Below are positions 1 through 7,106 of a stretch of 64,000 nt of DNA, in pieces. The notes under the pieces were generated by a model. It saw only the letters and a list, made by a program, of their open reading frames with translations. It did not search any database and had not been told where the DNA came from. The position numbers were made by a program, and so were the translations under genes. Location of the stretch: the NCBI RefSeq assembly GCF_017874355.1, contig NZ_JAGGLI010000011.1:21007-85006 (forward strand), in the 5' to 3' direction. Numbering within the stretch: position 1 is the first letter of the stretch; each line of letters opens with the position of its first letter. Source of the DNA: Acetoanaerobium pronyense. GTDB taxonomy: Bacteria > Bacillota > Clostridia > Peptostreptococcales > Filifactoraceae.

Positions 1-108
1 TTTTGGCAGCTGCTTTAACATTTCTTCCTGTTCTTCTCTTTGCCTTATTTGTTCTTTAGTTAAATGCCCTTCTAATTGTGATACTGGTTTTCTTGGTCTA
101 CCTGCCAA
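1..108 (-). CDS. phage terminase small subunit, P27 family (N-terminus only)
   Basis: The 36 visible codons start at a TTG behind a GGGGGTGATT ribosome site and run off the left edge. The peptide begins AGRPRKP, followed by an EGHLTKEQ stretch. This is the usual opening of P27-family small terminases, which bind the packaging site and hand DNA to the large subunit. An HNH nuclease gene lies about 0.8 kb upstream on the same strand, the common HNH / small terminase order of cos-type siphophages of Firmicutes. The large terminase and capsid genes should lie left of the window. Only the N-terminus is visible, so the family call rests on this motif and the context. Confidence 0.75.
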   Translation of the reverse strand, partial: MAGRPRKPVSQLEGHLTKEQIRQREEQEEMLKQLPK

Positions 109-154
109 ACATAATCACCCCCTATTTCGTTATTTTTTTATCATGTCTTTTTTC

Positions 155-260
155 TGTTTTGAAGTGAGGGTGTACCCCTCAAACTTGAATTTTAGGAAAT
201 TTTCTTTATCAGAGTTCCCCATTCGGTCGTGGGCAAATCGGCTAAAAATTACCGATATAC
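155..260. other. possible cos packaging region
   Basis: This non-coding stretch sits directly upstream of the small terminase. It contains an inverted repeat GAGGG-TGTA-CCCCTC at 166-180, then AGAGTTCCCCATTCGGTCG at 211-229. Related C-rich words occur at 23348-23366 and, inverted, at 14284-14303 in the neighbouring mobile segment. Position between HNH and terS is where cos sites lie in such phages. The call is an inference; no cleavage site can be seen directly. Confidence 0.3.
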
Positions 261-328
261 CCCTACCCTTATAAATTCTCAAAATAATAATACAAATTGT
301 TCCCGCAATTTATATTGTTTGATTTACA

Positions 329-478
329 GTGAAAAAGATTACCAAAGAAAACTTTGGCAAAATAAAAGAGCAGATACTCGCAATATCTACTCTGGTTACT
401 GCTATTGGCACTCTGCTTACAGTACTAAAACCAATAGCTGATTTTGTCCTTACAGTATTATTTGAATTTTGTTATTGA
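329..478 (+). CDS. possible small membrane or holin-like protein, 49 aa
   Basis: A GTG-started frame on the strand opposite to the phage operon. It encodes a basic N-terminus (KKITKENFGKIK) followed by one hydrophobic stretch (ILAISTLVTAIGTLLTVL). The composition looks like a genuine single-pass peptide and recalls small holin-like or toxin-like phage peptides. No convincing ribosome site precedes the GTG, so expression is doubtful. It lies between the putative cos region and a conserved phage gene. It could be a chance frame. Confidence 0.3.
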   Translation: MKKITKENFGKIKEQILAISTLVTAIGTLLTVLKPIADFVLTVLFEFCY

Positions 479-525
479 TAATATAGAATAAGGTGCAACC
501 TATTCTATAAATTCTTTTTCTATTC

Positions 526-726
526 TTAAATAAACCTTATTTCATTTGGATAGCACTCATGTACTGAGCCATTATCTAGGAATTCTATTATTCCTAATGT
601 CCTTTGGATTACTCCACCACCATGTCCACCCATTGCAACAGATGGTGGAATAACTTGAGCAATCTCGGACCATTTATGGAAATATGCTTCTTTCTCTTTT
701 ACAATACATTTTCTTAATTCCTGCAT
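526..726 (-). CDS. conserved phage protein of unknown function, 66 aa
   Basis: Starts at an ATG behind GAGGGG. The sequence has a glycine-rich centre (MGGHGGGVI) and ends in ECYPNEIRFI. Similar 65-70-residue proteins are common in siphophages of Clostridia and Bacilli between the HNH nuclease and terminase genes, but no function is known to me. It is co-directional with and downstream of the 63-aa membrane peptide and HNH genes, so probably belongs to the late operon. The HxGGG centre could bind a ligand, but this is not supported by anything else here. Confidence 0.65.
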   Translation of the reverse strand: MQELRKCIVKEKEAYFHKWSEIAQVIPPSVAMGGHGGGVIQRTLGIIEFLDNGSVHECYPNEIRFI

Positions 727-749
727 TATTTCCCCTCTCTTTCTTGACC

Positions 750-941
750 TTATAAAAATATTAATAAAACCGCAAAAGTTATAAGTAATAAAGGTATCAT
801 ATAAAATAATGATCCAGTACCTTTGTTCCTTGGTACTATGTCTTTCTCAACTCCACAATGAGCTTGACAAGCCCAACTGTTAAAGGTTTCTTTTCTGTCT
901 TGATATGTCTTTCGGCTTCTGCTTACTTTCTTTGTTTCCAT
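750..941 (-). CDS. small single-pass membrane protein, 63 aa
   Basis: A basic N-terminal half (KKVSRSRKTYQDRK, with two cysteines near residues 25 and 29) is followed by a hydrophobic C-terminal segment (MIPLLLITFAVLLIFL). It overlaps the 3' end of the HNH gene by 19 nt, which suggests translational coupling. The arrangement would place the N-terminus in the cytoplasm with a C-terminal anchor. No family is recognised. A holin role is conceivable but unusual for a protein with one C-terminal helix. Confidence 0.5.
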   Translation of the reverse strand: METKKVSRSRKTYQDRKETFNSWACQAHCGVEKDIVPRNKGTGSLFYMIPLLLITFAVLLIFL

Positions 942-1312
942 ATCCTTTCCCCTTTCTTATGCCGCTTGTTATGGCAGCTATGGCATAGACTAATAAGGTT
1001 ATCAATATCAAAACGCTTTGCCCAGTTGTCCTTTACTTCTATAATGTGATGCACTGTGTCCGCAATAGTTATTTTCTTTTCGCTTAAACAATCTTGGCAT
1101 AACTTGCTATCTTTTATTAATCTGACTTGCCTTGTCTTTGTCCAAGCTTTTGATTTATAAAACTTAGTAAACTTATCATCTCTTGTTTTATTATCATAAA
1201 ATTTATTTCTTTGTTTCTTCTCCAGTTCTTCTACATGCTTATGTTTCTTGCAATACTTTTCAGATAAATCAACTATATTATTGCATCCCATCTTATTACA
1301 GAGTTTGTACAT
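923..1312 (-). CDS. HNH endonuclease of a cos-type phage
   Basis: Encodes 129 residues from an ATG behind AAAAGGGC; an upstream in-frame ATG at 1342 lies inside the preceding gene and is less likely. The HNH fold is clear: a zinc-knuckle pair (CQDC, and CHSC near the end) surrounds the catalytic core, VHHIIEVKD ... NLISLCHSCHNKRH. An additional CNKMGC/C pair near the N-terminus suggests a second zinc site. HNH proteins beside terminase genes assist cos cleavage during packaging in several phages, which is the role inferred here. Overlaps both neighbours by a few bases. Confidence 0.85.
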   Translation of the reverse strand: MYKLCNKMGCNNIVDLSEKYCKKHKHVEELEKKQRNKFYDNKTRDDKFTKFYKSKAWTKTRQVRLIKDSKLCQDCLSEKKITIADTVHHIIEVKDNWAKRFDIDNLISLCHSCHNKRHKKGERIWKQRK

Positions 1313-1547
1313 GAGCAGCCCTTTTCCTTTTGTGATTAACATGTTCTATCTGGCATAAATTGCAAAGCTTTAATGATTGTGGAATTTCTATCCCGCATTT
1401 TCTACACTCATTTATTGTGTCAATTCTGATTCCTATTTGCTCTAAAATTATAGATCCGCAATCATTGCATTCTTTATTTCTATAATCTTCCGAATAGACT
1501 TTATCGCATTTACTGCATACAGTAACATTTATATTTTCAATCGCCAT
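1296..1547 (-). CDS. zinc-ribbon protein, 83 aa
   Basis: Starts at an ATG with an AAGGGGGC ribosome site. Four CxxC pairs are visible in order (CSKC, CNDC, CRKC, CNLC), enough for two zinc ribbons. The C-terminus is basic (HKRKRAAH). It overlaps the start of the HNH gene by 17 nt. Small zinc-ribbon proteins like this are frequent in phage late-early junctions; a nucleic-acid-binding role is inferred from the ribbons and basic tail, nothing more specific. Confidence 0.65.
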   Translation of the reverse strand: MAIENINVTVCSKCDKVYSEDYRNKECNDCGSIILEQIGIRIDTINECRKCGIEIPQSLKLCNLCQIEHVNHKRKRAAHVQTL

Positions 1548-1557
1548 AAAAGCCCCC

Positions 1558-1731
1558 TTATCTGTATCCAAAGTATTTATTAACATTCTTTTTATTCTTT
1601 ACGCATTTGTTCATTCTCCCCAGCAAACATTGATGTATGTCATAGTTTAGTTGGCTTTTTAATTTCTTCTTATGCTCTATTTTTTTCTTGTGATACTCTG
1701 GAAAACTATTTAGAAATTCTTCTTTAGTCAT
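1558..1731 (-). CDS. short basic phage protein, 57 aa
   Basis: An ATG preceded by GGGAGAAATTAGAA opens a 57-codon frame rich in lysine (EYHKKKIEHKKKLKS) and ending NKYFGYR. Spacing and direction fit the operon: it lies 10 nt upstream of the zinc-ribbon gene and 14 nt downstream of the next gene. No family recognised; the composition suggests nucleic-acid or acidic-partner binding. Confidence 0.5.
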   Translation of the reverse strand: MTKEEFLNSFPEYHKKKIEHKKKLKSQLNYDIHQCLLGRMNKCVKNKKNVNKYFGYR

Positions 1732-1745
1732 TTCTAATTTCTCCC

Positions 1746-2120
1746 TTAAATTTTCAATACTGTTTTCATTGCTCTAAATAATCTTTGTTCAAAAGATGAT
1801 TTCCCTGTGTAGTTAACCATGAGGCAAACTATTTTTACTATATCCTCATTAACACCTTTATGATTTTGAGGATCTAAAACATAATTTCTTATATCTGTTG
1901 TATTCCACTTTCTGCCCTTGTATGATGTGTTAATTTTGTAACCCTTGTATTGCAACCATTCAACAAGGTTTTTAGCTCCTTTTTGCTTGATGTACTCTGA
2001 AAATATAACATTTTGGAATAAATTGCCCTTTTCTAGTTCCAAAAGACTATTTATTCTATTTTTCATCATTTTCCTGTATTCTGACTTGTTCATTCTAGTG
2101 TTTTCAATGCTTTGAGTCAT
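1746..2120 (-). CDS. phage protein of unknown function, 124 aa
   Basis: The product is basic and predicted mainly helical, with a central WLQYKGYKINTSYKGRKWNTTDIRNYV segment that could be a helix-turn-helix-like DNA-binding region. It is the first gene of the leftward block that follows a promoter-like region (2121-2288), so it may be the first gene of the late transcript. No family is recognised with confidence. Confidence 0.55.
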   Translation of the reverse strand: MTQSIENTRMNKSEYRKMMKNRINSLLELEKGNLFQNVIFSEYIKQKGAKNLVEWLQYKGYKINTSYKGRKWNTTDIRNYVLDPQNHKGVNEDIVKIVCLMVNYTGKSSFEQRLFRAMKTVLKI

Positions 2121-2138
2121 GTTTTCACCTTCTTAGTG

Positions 2139-2240
2139 AATTATACATAATCATTTAATTCTGTATAATTGCGATTTAATTCTTTAATTATCTATTTTTC
2201 AATGTTTTTAGCTAATAACAAAGTGTGAATTATACACTTT
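2139..2240. promoter_or_regulatory. palindrome-rich promoter/operator region
   Basis: AATTATACA occurs at 2139-2147, inverted (TGTATAATT) at 2162-2170, and again within the palindrome AAAGTGT-GAATTAT-ACACTTT at 2220-2240. Read leftward each contains a TATAAT-like -10 box, while -35 boxes are poor. This suggests promoters needing an activator or bound by a repressor. The region separates a recombinase/late-regulator block from the HNH-terminase block. Confidence 0.4.
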
Positions 2241-2288
2241 TTCAATATGAATAATATTTAAGCTTTAAAAAAATAACCCTAGCATACT

Positions 2289-2840
2289 TCACTTTCCAAA
2301 AGTAAAGTTTCTCATAGCTCTATTAACAGTATCTTGCTGGATACCAATGTAAGCTAATGTTATGCTAGGATCACTGTGATTAAAACATTGCTGAAGTACA
2401 ACAATATCTTTTGTTTGTTTGTAATAATGAAATCCAAAAGTCTTGCGTAGTGTATGAGTTCCTAAATTTTCCACCCCAAACCTATCTCCTAAATTTCTTA
2501 ATATTTTGTAAGCCATATCTCTAGTTATAGGTTTATTTTCTTGCTCTCTGCTCTTTATTAGATACTCATAATTTTCTTTGTCTTTGCAGTACCACTCTAA
2601 CTCTTTTTTTAATGTTAAATTTATTGGCACGATTTTTTGTTTTCCTGTCTTTTTTTCTCGTAAAGTTATATTATTTCTATTTTTAACATCTTTTACTTTT
2701 AACCTTAATATGTCAGATATTCTTAATGCTGTGTAAATACCTACCATGAACATAATGTAATTTCTTGGATTTGTTCTTTTTAAATATTCTAAAATATCTT
2801 CAAGTTTATAAAAATCTCTAATTGGCTCTACTACATTCAT
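2289..2840 (-). CDS. small tyrosine recombinase (catalytic domain only)
   Basis: Encodes 183 residues from an ATG behind GGTGATTATA. The tyrosine-recombinase residues are visible: Arg in TALRISD, the HTLRKT box, the second His in NHSDPS, and Tyr in TLAYIGI. It lacks the N-terminal core-binding and arm-binding domains of full integrases. Single-domain recombinases of this kind are frequent in Firmicutes prophages just ahead of the terminase block, downstream of ArpU/RinA-like regulators. The prophage's integrase is more likely the serine recombinase at 10287-11897. This protein might resolve multimers or act in late gene control. Confidence 0.8.
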   Translation of the reverse strand: MNVVEPIRDFYKLEDILEYLKRTNPRNYIMFMVGIYTALRISDILRLKVKDVKNRNNITLREKKTGKQKIVPINLTLKKELEWYCKDKENYEYLIKSREQENKPITRDMAYKILRNLGDRFGVENLGTHTLRKTFGFHYYKQTKDIVVLQQCFNHSDPSITLAYIGIQQDTVNRAMRNFTFGK

Positions 2841-2871
2841 TATAATCACCCTGTTTTTTTTGCATAAAATA

Positions 2872-2898
2872 AAGAAGCTGCACAATTTACAGCTTCTT
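2872..2898 (-). terminator. rho-independent terminator
   Basis: A perfect 9-bp stem, AAGAAGCTG/CAGCTTCTT with a 9-nt loop, followed leftward by TTTATTTTAT. It ends the early/middle operon upstream of the small recombinase, which then needs its own promoter or read-through. Confidence 0.65.
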
Positions 2899-3009
2899 GA
2901 TAAAAGGGGGGGAACTTTTAATTGTCTTAATGGCGCTTTATTACATTTTAACTATAACACTTGTTTTTTTGCTTTAAAAGTGGAAAAAGGTGGAAAAAAC
3001 TATAAAAAA

Positions 3010-3156
3010 CTACACTCTTTTGTCTTTATTTTCATTAATTTTAAATATTTTGCTTAAATCTTCTTGCCCTAACTCTAATTCTTTTATACTTTGCTTTATT
3101 TCTTTGCCTTTAAAGTATTCATCTACTATATATTTTAATTTTTCTTCCATGTCCAC
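3010..3156 (-). CDS. small acidic phage protein, about 48 aa
   Basis: A short helical frame rich in Glu and Lys. A GGAGGG ribosome site fits best with the GTG at 3156; an ATG follows two codons later. It lies 11 nt downstream of the dUTPase gene on the same strand and just upstream of a terminator. No function is recognised. Confidence 0.5.
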   Translation of the reverse strand: MDMEEKLKYIVDEYFKGKEIKQSIKELELGQEDLSKIFKINENKDKRV

Positions 3157-3167
3157 TTTAAGCCCTC

Positions 3168-3788
3168 CTAGTAATTATTTTCCTGCCTTTCATAATTCTT
3201 TTTCATCTTAGTTTTGTAAGCTTCTTCAATTTGTTCTGCTGTAAAATTCCAAACATTAGAAGTACCCATTTTTATAAAACTTATCAAAACCTCATGCCAT
3301 TTTTGAAGTAAATATTTTTTATTATGTTCTTTTTCTTTTTTCCAATATTTCCAATTTCCTAGATAATTTGTAAATTTACTAAATATTATTAAAAAATCAC
3401 TTAATGTGCATGTTTCTGGCTGGTAATCTTCGTAATATAATATATCATCTGGATGTTCTGAAAAATCAGCAATTTCATAAGTCTCATATATATATTCTTC
3501 AATATCTAGTGAATTTGCTATTGAGAAAAGAAAATGCATACAATCAACATATTCTTCTAAAACTTTTTCTTTTGAAACTGTTACTATTTCAGACTTAATA
3601 GATTTTCTCATCATAAAATTTGTCAAATTTTCCCATGCGTTTATTTCTTCTTCAAGCTCCCCCAGCTCTACAAACAAGGCTAAAAGCCTTGTATTTAATA
3701 GAGTTTTAGGATCTACATTAAGATTTTTCTTTTCTATTATCGAATTATCCAGAGCTTCTTGCATTTTATAAATTTCTTTAATTGTCAT
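3168..3788 (-). CDS. dimeric (all-alpha) dUTP diphosphatase
   Basis: A 206-residue member of the dimeric dUTPase / MazG-like superfamily. The metal-binding pattern is seen as ELGELEEEIN near residue 42 and EYVDCMHFLF near residue 80. The enzyme converts dUTP to dUMP, keeping uracil out of phage DNA. Length is close to that of phage relatives. Dimeric and trimeric phage dUTPases are also known to bind and inactivate Stl repressors of staphylococcal pathogenicity islands. That matters here because an island-like element with a non-LexA repressor lies 13 kb away; any such interaction in this genome is inference. Confidence 0.8.
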   Translation of the reverse strand: MTIKEIYKMQEALDNSIIEKKNLNVDPKTLLNTRLLALFVELGELEEEINAWENLTNFMMRKSIKSEIVTVSKEKVLEEYVDCMHFLFSIANSLDIEEYIYETYEIADFSEHPDDILYYEDYQPETCTLSDFLIIFSKFTNYLGNWKYWKKEKEHNKKYLLQKWHEVLISFIKMGTSNVWNFTAEQIEEAYKTKMKKNYERQENNY

Positions 3789-3800
3789 TATGATTTCCTC

Positions 3801-4010
3801 CTAAAATAATTCAATCTGTCCATCATTATTTCTTCTTAAAAGTTTGTGTTCTCCAAATTTAAAATCAATTCTAATTATGTAATCACTTTTCTTTAAAGGA
3901 ATTACGCTTTTTATTGATTCTTTATCTAATTCTGAAAGATTATTATAAAAATCTTTCAGAATAATTTTTGAATTGGTTGATAAATATTCAAAACCTTTTA
4001 TTGTTTCCAA
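3801..4010 (-). CDS. hypothetical phage protein, 69 aa
   Basis: A small alpha/beta protein with alternating hydrophobic residues in the C-terminal half (YIIRIDFKFGEHKLL). It starts within the last codons of the ArpU-like gene (13-nt overlap) and ends 13 nt before the dUTPase gene, so it is part of the same transcript. No family recognised. Confidence 0.55.
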   Translation of the reverse strand: METIKGFEYLSTNSKIILKDFYNNLSELDKESIKSVIPLKKSDYIIRIDFKFGEHKLLRRNNDGQIELF

Positions 4011-4456
4011 TTTTTTCCACCTCTTTCAAATTCTATAGATAGTTTATTTAGTGCTTTATCATGCAATTTATAGCAATTACTTATACTATATTTTAATTTT
4101 TTTGATATTATTTCCCATTTATACCTTTGAAAATATCTTAGTTCTATTATTTTTTTTTGATCATGTTCTAATCTTTCTAAAGATTCTTCAATTAAATATT
4201 GATTTTTTAATAGAATATTAATTTTATTTTTTATTAAATTTGCTTTATGATCATAAATTTCAGAAATTTTAATAACTGCTTGCTCAGTTTTATTTGAAAT
4301 ACTTCTATTTCCGCTAATAGCTTCAGTCAGTTGTGCAGTAACACTTGTTTCATATTTACTGCCTAACAAATCTTTTAAATCATTATTTAGTTTTTCTTTT
4401 TCTTTTTTTGTATAAGGATAATCTAGTAGTATTTTTTTTATTGTTTCTTTTTTCAT
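3998..4456 (-). CDS. ArpU/RinA-like late transcription regulator
   Basis: Encodes 152 residues from an ATG with an AAAGGAGGC site. The C-terminal third resembles a sigma-70 region-4 helix-turn-helix: IIELRYFQRYKWEIISKKL followed by SISNCYKLHDKALNKL. This layout is typical of the ArpU/RinA/LtrC group that switches on phage late genes. The gene sits at the end of the early region, the usual place for this regulator, upstream of the palindromic promoter region at 2139-2240, a plausible target. Target and mode are inferred. Confidence 0.7.
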   Translation of the reverse strand: MKKETIKKILLDYPYTKKEKEKLNNDLKDLLGSKYETSVTAQLTEAISGNRSISNKTEQAVIKISEIYDHKANLIKNKINILLKNQYLIEESLERLEHDQKKIIELRYFQRYKWEIISKKLKYSISNCYKLHDKALNKLSIEFERGGKNWKQ

Positions 4457-4493
4457 TTCTGCCTCCTTTTTTATTGTCAATTAAGGCAATTAT

Positions 4494-4907
4494 TTAAAAT
4501 GGCACACCGTCATCATCAAGTGCTCTAAATCCTTCTTCATTCAACCCTGTAGGTTCAAAGGTGTTGTTATTATTACTAGATTCCTTTTTATCACCGTATT
4601 CTAAAAACTGCACATTTTCAGCAACAATCTCAGTTACATATCTTTTCTGACCTTCTGCATTCTCATAGCTTCGGTTCTGTAAATATCCTTTTATTGCTAC
4701 AAGTCTACCTTTAACAAGGTAGTTAGCACAGTTTTCAGCACTTTTCCCCCAGACCTGAATCTTAAAGAAGTCCGTTTGTTTCTGTCCGTCCTTACCAATA
4801 AATGGTCTATCCACTGCTAAGTCAAAGTTACAAACTGCTTTTCCAGCAGAGGTGAATCTTAACTCTGGGTCCTTTGTAAGTCTTCCTATGAGGATTATGC
4901 TATTCAT
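4494..4907 (-). CDS. ssb: single-stranded DNA-binding protein
   Basis: Encodes 137 residues with the opening typical of bacterial SSB (MNSIILIGRLTKDPELR), the OB-fold segment FFKIQVWGKSAENCANYL and the acidic tail ending DDDGVPF that recruits partner proteins. The ATG behind GAGGAAGAAA is chosen over an upstream frame opening because it matches the family start. It coats single-stranded DNA during phage replication. It overlaps the preceding gene by 8 nt. Confidence 0.93.
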   Translation of the reverse strand: MNSIILIGRLTKDPELRFTSAGKAVCNFDLAVDRPFIGKDGQKQTDFFKIQVWGKSAENCANYLVKGRLVAIKGYLQNRSYENAEGQKRYVTEIVAENVQFLEYGDKKESSNNNNTFEPTGLNEEGFRALDDDGVPF

Positions 4908-5550
4908 TTTCTTCCTCACTTTCTGAAATTTTTTTAAATCTCATTACATATATGTCTCTGACATTAAAAATTGTTTCAATAGTTTCAGGATATTCGACCC
5001 CGTAATTTATTAAAGTATTTTCATCTTCATTGACACACCATATATTGCCAAGACAATCGTCTTTATATCTATTTCCTGTTTGCCATTCTATTTCTGATAT
5101 TTCTAGCCATGGTTGTTCAGCTTCGTTAATGTCATTAAGAAATTTTGTGGCTGCTGTTATTCTATCTATAAGTTCCTTTGATTCATCTGTATCTTTTGGT
5201 ATATAACAGTCTATTGCTTGATTTATTCTATTAGCTGCACCCTGCCATCCTCTTTCATATGCTCCGAAGGTATCATCCTCAGCTTTATTCATGTTCATAG
5301 TCTCTCTCACTGCTTCTACCAATGCCTGATATCTTTCTGTAATTTCAAGTATTTCTTCTAAATACAAAGGATGCTTTCCAGAAATGAAGGCTTCACATGT
5401 TTCATCAGAATATTCCATAGGATTTATTTTTAATGGTCCATCTTCGAATAAATACATACAGGAATCCTCATAATAATTTATACATTTATGATTTGTGCAA
5501 TAAGGCATTTGTTTGTTCAAGCTATCTCCTATTTCTTTTTTGGTATTCAT
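4900..5550 (-). CDS. hypothetical phage protein, 216 aa
   Basis: The N-terminus has a cysteine cluster (CTNHKC, C, C) that may bind zinc. The middle is helical, and the end is acidic (KKISESEEENE). No known domain is recognised. It lies between a 43-aa gene and ssb in the leftward early operon, overlapping both, so it is probably expressed with the replication genes. Confidence 0.55.
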   Translation of the reverse strand: MNTKKEIGDSLNKQMPYCTNHKCINYYEDSCMYLFEDGPLKINPMEYSDETCEAFISGKHPLYLEEILEITERYQALVEAVRETMNMNKAEDDTFGAYERGWQGAANRINQAIDCYIPKDTDESKELIDRITAATKFLNDINEAEQPWLEISEIEWQTGNRYKDDCLGNIWCVNEDENTLINYGVEYPETIETIFNVRDIYVMRFKKISESEEENE

Positions 5551-5653
5551 AAAACCCTCTAACCCTCCTAATGTTAATTTTTGTTAATTGTATTAAGCTA
5601 CATATTCTCCATATCTCAGCATCTAGGAAGTCTGCTTCTGTAAGAACTATCAT
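5522..5653 (-). CDS. short phage protein, 43 aa
   Basis: An ATG with an excellent GGAAGGAG site opens a 43-codon frame (MIVLTEADFLDAEIWR at the start, basic RKRNRR-like tail). It overlaps the next gene by 29 nt and follows the zinc-finger gene by 16 nt. The ribosome site and packing argue for a real gene; no function recognised. Confidence 0.45.
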   Translation of the reverse strand: MIVLTEADFLDAEIWRICSLIQLTKINIRRVRGFYEYQKRNRR

Positions 5654-5669
5654 TACTTTCTCCTTCCTG

Positions 5670-5894
5670 CTAGCACTCTGGGCAAATAATTGCATAATTC
5701 CTTTTAGATCTGTTTGGATTTTCTATTCCAGGACCTGTAACAGAATCTATTTTCCATTTAGTTCTACCTTTGCTGATAATTAGAAGAGCCGCATCAAAAG
5801 CTTTATATTTTTCCTTAGATTTTGTATTACATTTATCGCAAATAAATACATATTCTTGTTTTTCTTTCGCTATAGGCCAATGTTCTTTTTTCAA
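5670..5894 (-). CDS. zinc-binding phage protein, 74 aa
   Basis: One CxxC lies near residue 19 (CDKC) and a second at the extreme C-terminus (CPEC), together able to form a zinc ribbon. The start is an ATG after GGAGGGCTTAAATTG. Hypothetical, in the leftward early operon. Confidence 0.5.
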   Translation of the reverse strand: MKKEHWPIAKEKQEYVFICDKCNTKSKEKYKAFDAALLIISKGRTKWKIDSVTGPGIENPNRSKRNYAIICPEC

Positions 5895-5909
5895 TTTAAG
5901 CCCTCCTTT

Positions 5910-6212
5910 TTAATCTATATAAGTTTCCCATTTCTTACATTTAGGACATCTGGATATTCCGAAGTCTATGCATTCATAACCTTCTTTTTCTTCTAAAGAA
6001 AATCCATCATTTTCACTGTAGTAGACTTCCTCATTTCTGTAATATTCCAAACTTCCAAAACCACAATAATCGCATGGCATAGCATTCGACCAGTTTCTTA
6101 TTGCAATATCTTCGTCTAAATTGTTTTTTTCTACAAATTCTAATATTTGATCTAATGGATATTCCGTTTGTAAGTGTTGAGTAAATAGTTTTATATCTAA
6201 TTTTTTAGACAT
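5910..6212 (-). CDS. zinc-ribbon phage protein, 100 aa
   Basis: The C-terminal two thirds contain CDYCGFG and CPKCKKWETYID, one zinc ribbon split by an acidic insertion. The N-terminal 40 residues are helical. The 74-aa neighbour downstream has a similar CxxC layout, so the two may be distant relatives. No function known. Confidence 0.55.
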   Translation of the reverse strand: MSKKLDIKLFTQHLQTEYPLDQILEFVEKNNLDEDIAIRNWSNAMPCDYCGFGSLEYYRNEEVYYSENDGFSLEEKEGYECIDFGISRCPKCKKWETYID

Positions 6213-6214
6213 AT

Positions 6215-6406
6215 TTACCTCCCATATCTAATTGTCAGTTCAGCATATTTGTAACTCACTTTATTCTTAACCTTGATTTCCTGAATACTTAAACCCTGTG
6301 CATGGTCCTCTAGTATTTGTTTATCTATCTTTCTTAACTGCTCAGCTTCTGCGTGTATTCTATCAAAGGCTTTTTTTATTTCTTCTTCACTATTAATACA
6401 AATCAC
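6215..6406 (-). CDS. small helix-turn-helix-like phage protein, 63 aa
   Basis: Helical protein whose second half (GLSIQEIKVKNKVSYKYAELTIRYGR) resembles a resolvase-type helix-turn-helix. It lies 2 nt from the next gene. Tandem hairpins lie immediately upstream of its start (6430-6478), a possible control site. The HTH call is weak. Confidence 0.45.
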   Translation of the reverse strand: MICINSEEEIKKAFDRIHAEAEQLRKIDKQILEDHAQGLSIQEIKVKNKVSYKYAELTIRYGR

Positions 6407-6428
6407 TCCTTCAAAGTGGTTGTTTCTG

Positions 6429-6478
6429 TTTTGGAAATAACCACTATTTCAACTGTTTCTATTTTGGAAATAGTTAAC
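6429..6478. repeat. two tandem imperfect hairpins
   Basis: Two units about 30 nt apart share the core GTTTCTRTTTTGGAAATA. The outer arms differ but stay complementary: GGTT...AACC in the first and AACT...AGTT in the second. They lie between two leftward phage genes, upstream of the 6215-6406 gene. They could be operator sites or mRNA hairpins. Confidence 0.5.
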
Positions 6479-6485
6479 AATCTGG

Positions 6486-6692
6486 TTATATATCCTCAAT
6501 CTTTTCTCTTTTATGAGTTTGAATATTTAAAAATATCATTATGTTTTCATTTTCTTCTCTGTATCTTAAATAATCTAAAAATTCTTTTGCTTGTTCCTTA
6601 TTTTCAAATGTTTTAATAAATCCCTCATTAGGAAATTTTCTATGCTTTACTTGCCAGCGTAATTCATACCAAATATTTTCTTGTAATTGCAC
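6486..6692 (-). CDS. hypothetical phage protein, 68 aa
   Basis: A compact alpha/beta protein (WYELRWQVKHRKFPNEGFIKTF, then a helical LDYLRYREE segment). Conserved-looking composition and operon position support a gene; no function recognised. Confidence 0.45.
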   Translation of the reverse strand: MQLQENIWYELRWQVKHRKFPNEGFIKTFENKEQAKEFLDYLRYREENENIMIFLNIQTHKREKIEDI

Positions 6693-6725
6693 TTAGTTTC
6701 CCTCGCTTTCTGGTTATATTGCGTA

Positions 6726-7106
6726 TTATTTTATTTCATTGAATACATCCTCAAAAGACCATATTCTTCGCACTTCTTCACTCTTACTCATCCTGAATCT
6801 TCCCACTTCAATGTAGCCACCTGCATCATTGGAGTAATAAATAAGTTTTAAAAACTTCACTCCTGTTTTAGATTCACACTTAAACCACTCAAATATAGCC
6901 TTATTAGTTTTTTGCTCTATCTCTGTTGCCCTGCCTATCTCTGCAAGCCTTTCAAGCTCTGTCAACTCTGTATCTATAGTCTCTTCTAACCTGAAGTGAT
7001 CTTCGCAAGAGTGGAAGCATAAACCTTTTTCCATCATTTCTTTTGCGTAGCCGCACACTTCACAGTTCAATTTATCCAAAAACTCCCTTGTTTCCTTAGC
7101 CTTCAT
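6726..7106 (-). CDS. hypothetical phage protein with N-terminal CxxC, 126 aa
   Basis: Start ATG overlaps the stop of the preceding 53-aa gene (TGATG), implying coupling. The N-terminus has CEVCGYAKEM and CFHSCEDHF, four cysteines plus histidines that could hold one zinc. The remainder is alpha/beta with GGYIEVGRFRMSKSEEV. No family recognised. Confidence 0.5.
   Translation of the reverse strand: MKAKETREFLDKLNCEVCGYAKEMMEKGLCFHSCEDHFRLEETIDTELTELERLAEIGRATEIEQKTNKAIFEWFKCESKTGVKFLKLIYYSNDAGGYIEVGRFRMSKSEEVRRIWSFEDVFNEIK

Noticed and set aside
229..441. 70-codon frame on the plus strand
   Set aside because: Composition is not protein-like and it overlaps the putative cos region in another frame than the more plausible GTG frame at 329.
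2860..3211. Two overlapping plus-strand frames
   Set aside because: They cover a terminator and are antisense to the small gene at 3010-3156; no ribosome sites.
6429..6478. CRISPR-like repeat
   Set aside because: Only two units, no regular spacers and no cas genes in the window.
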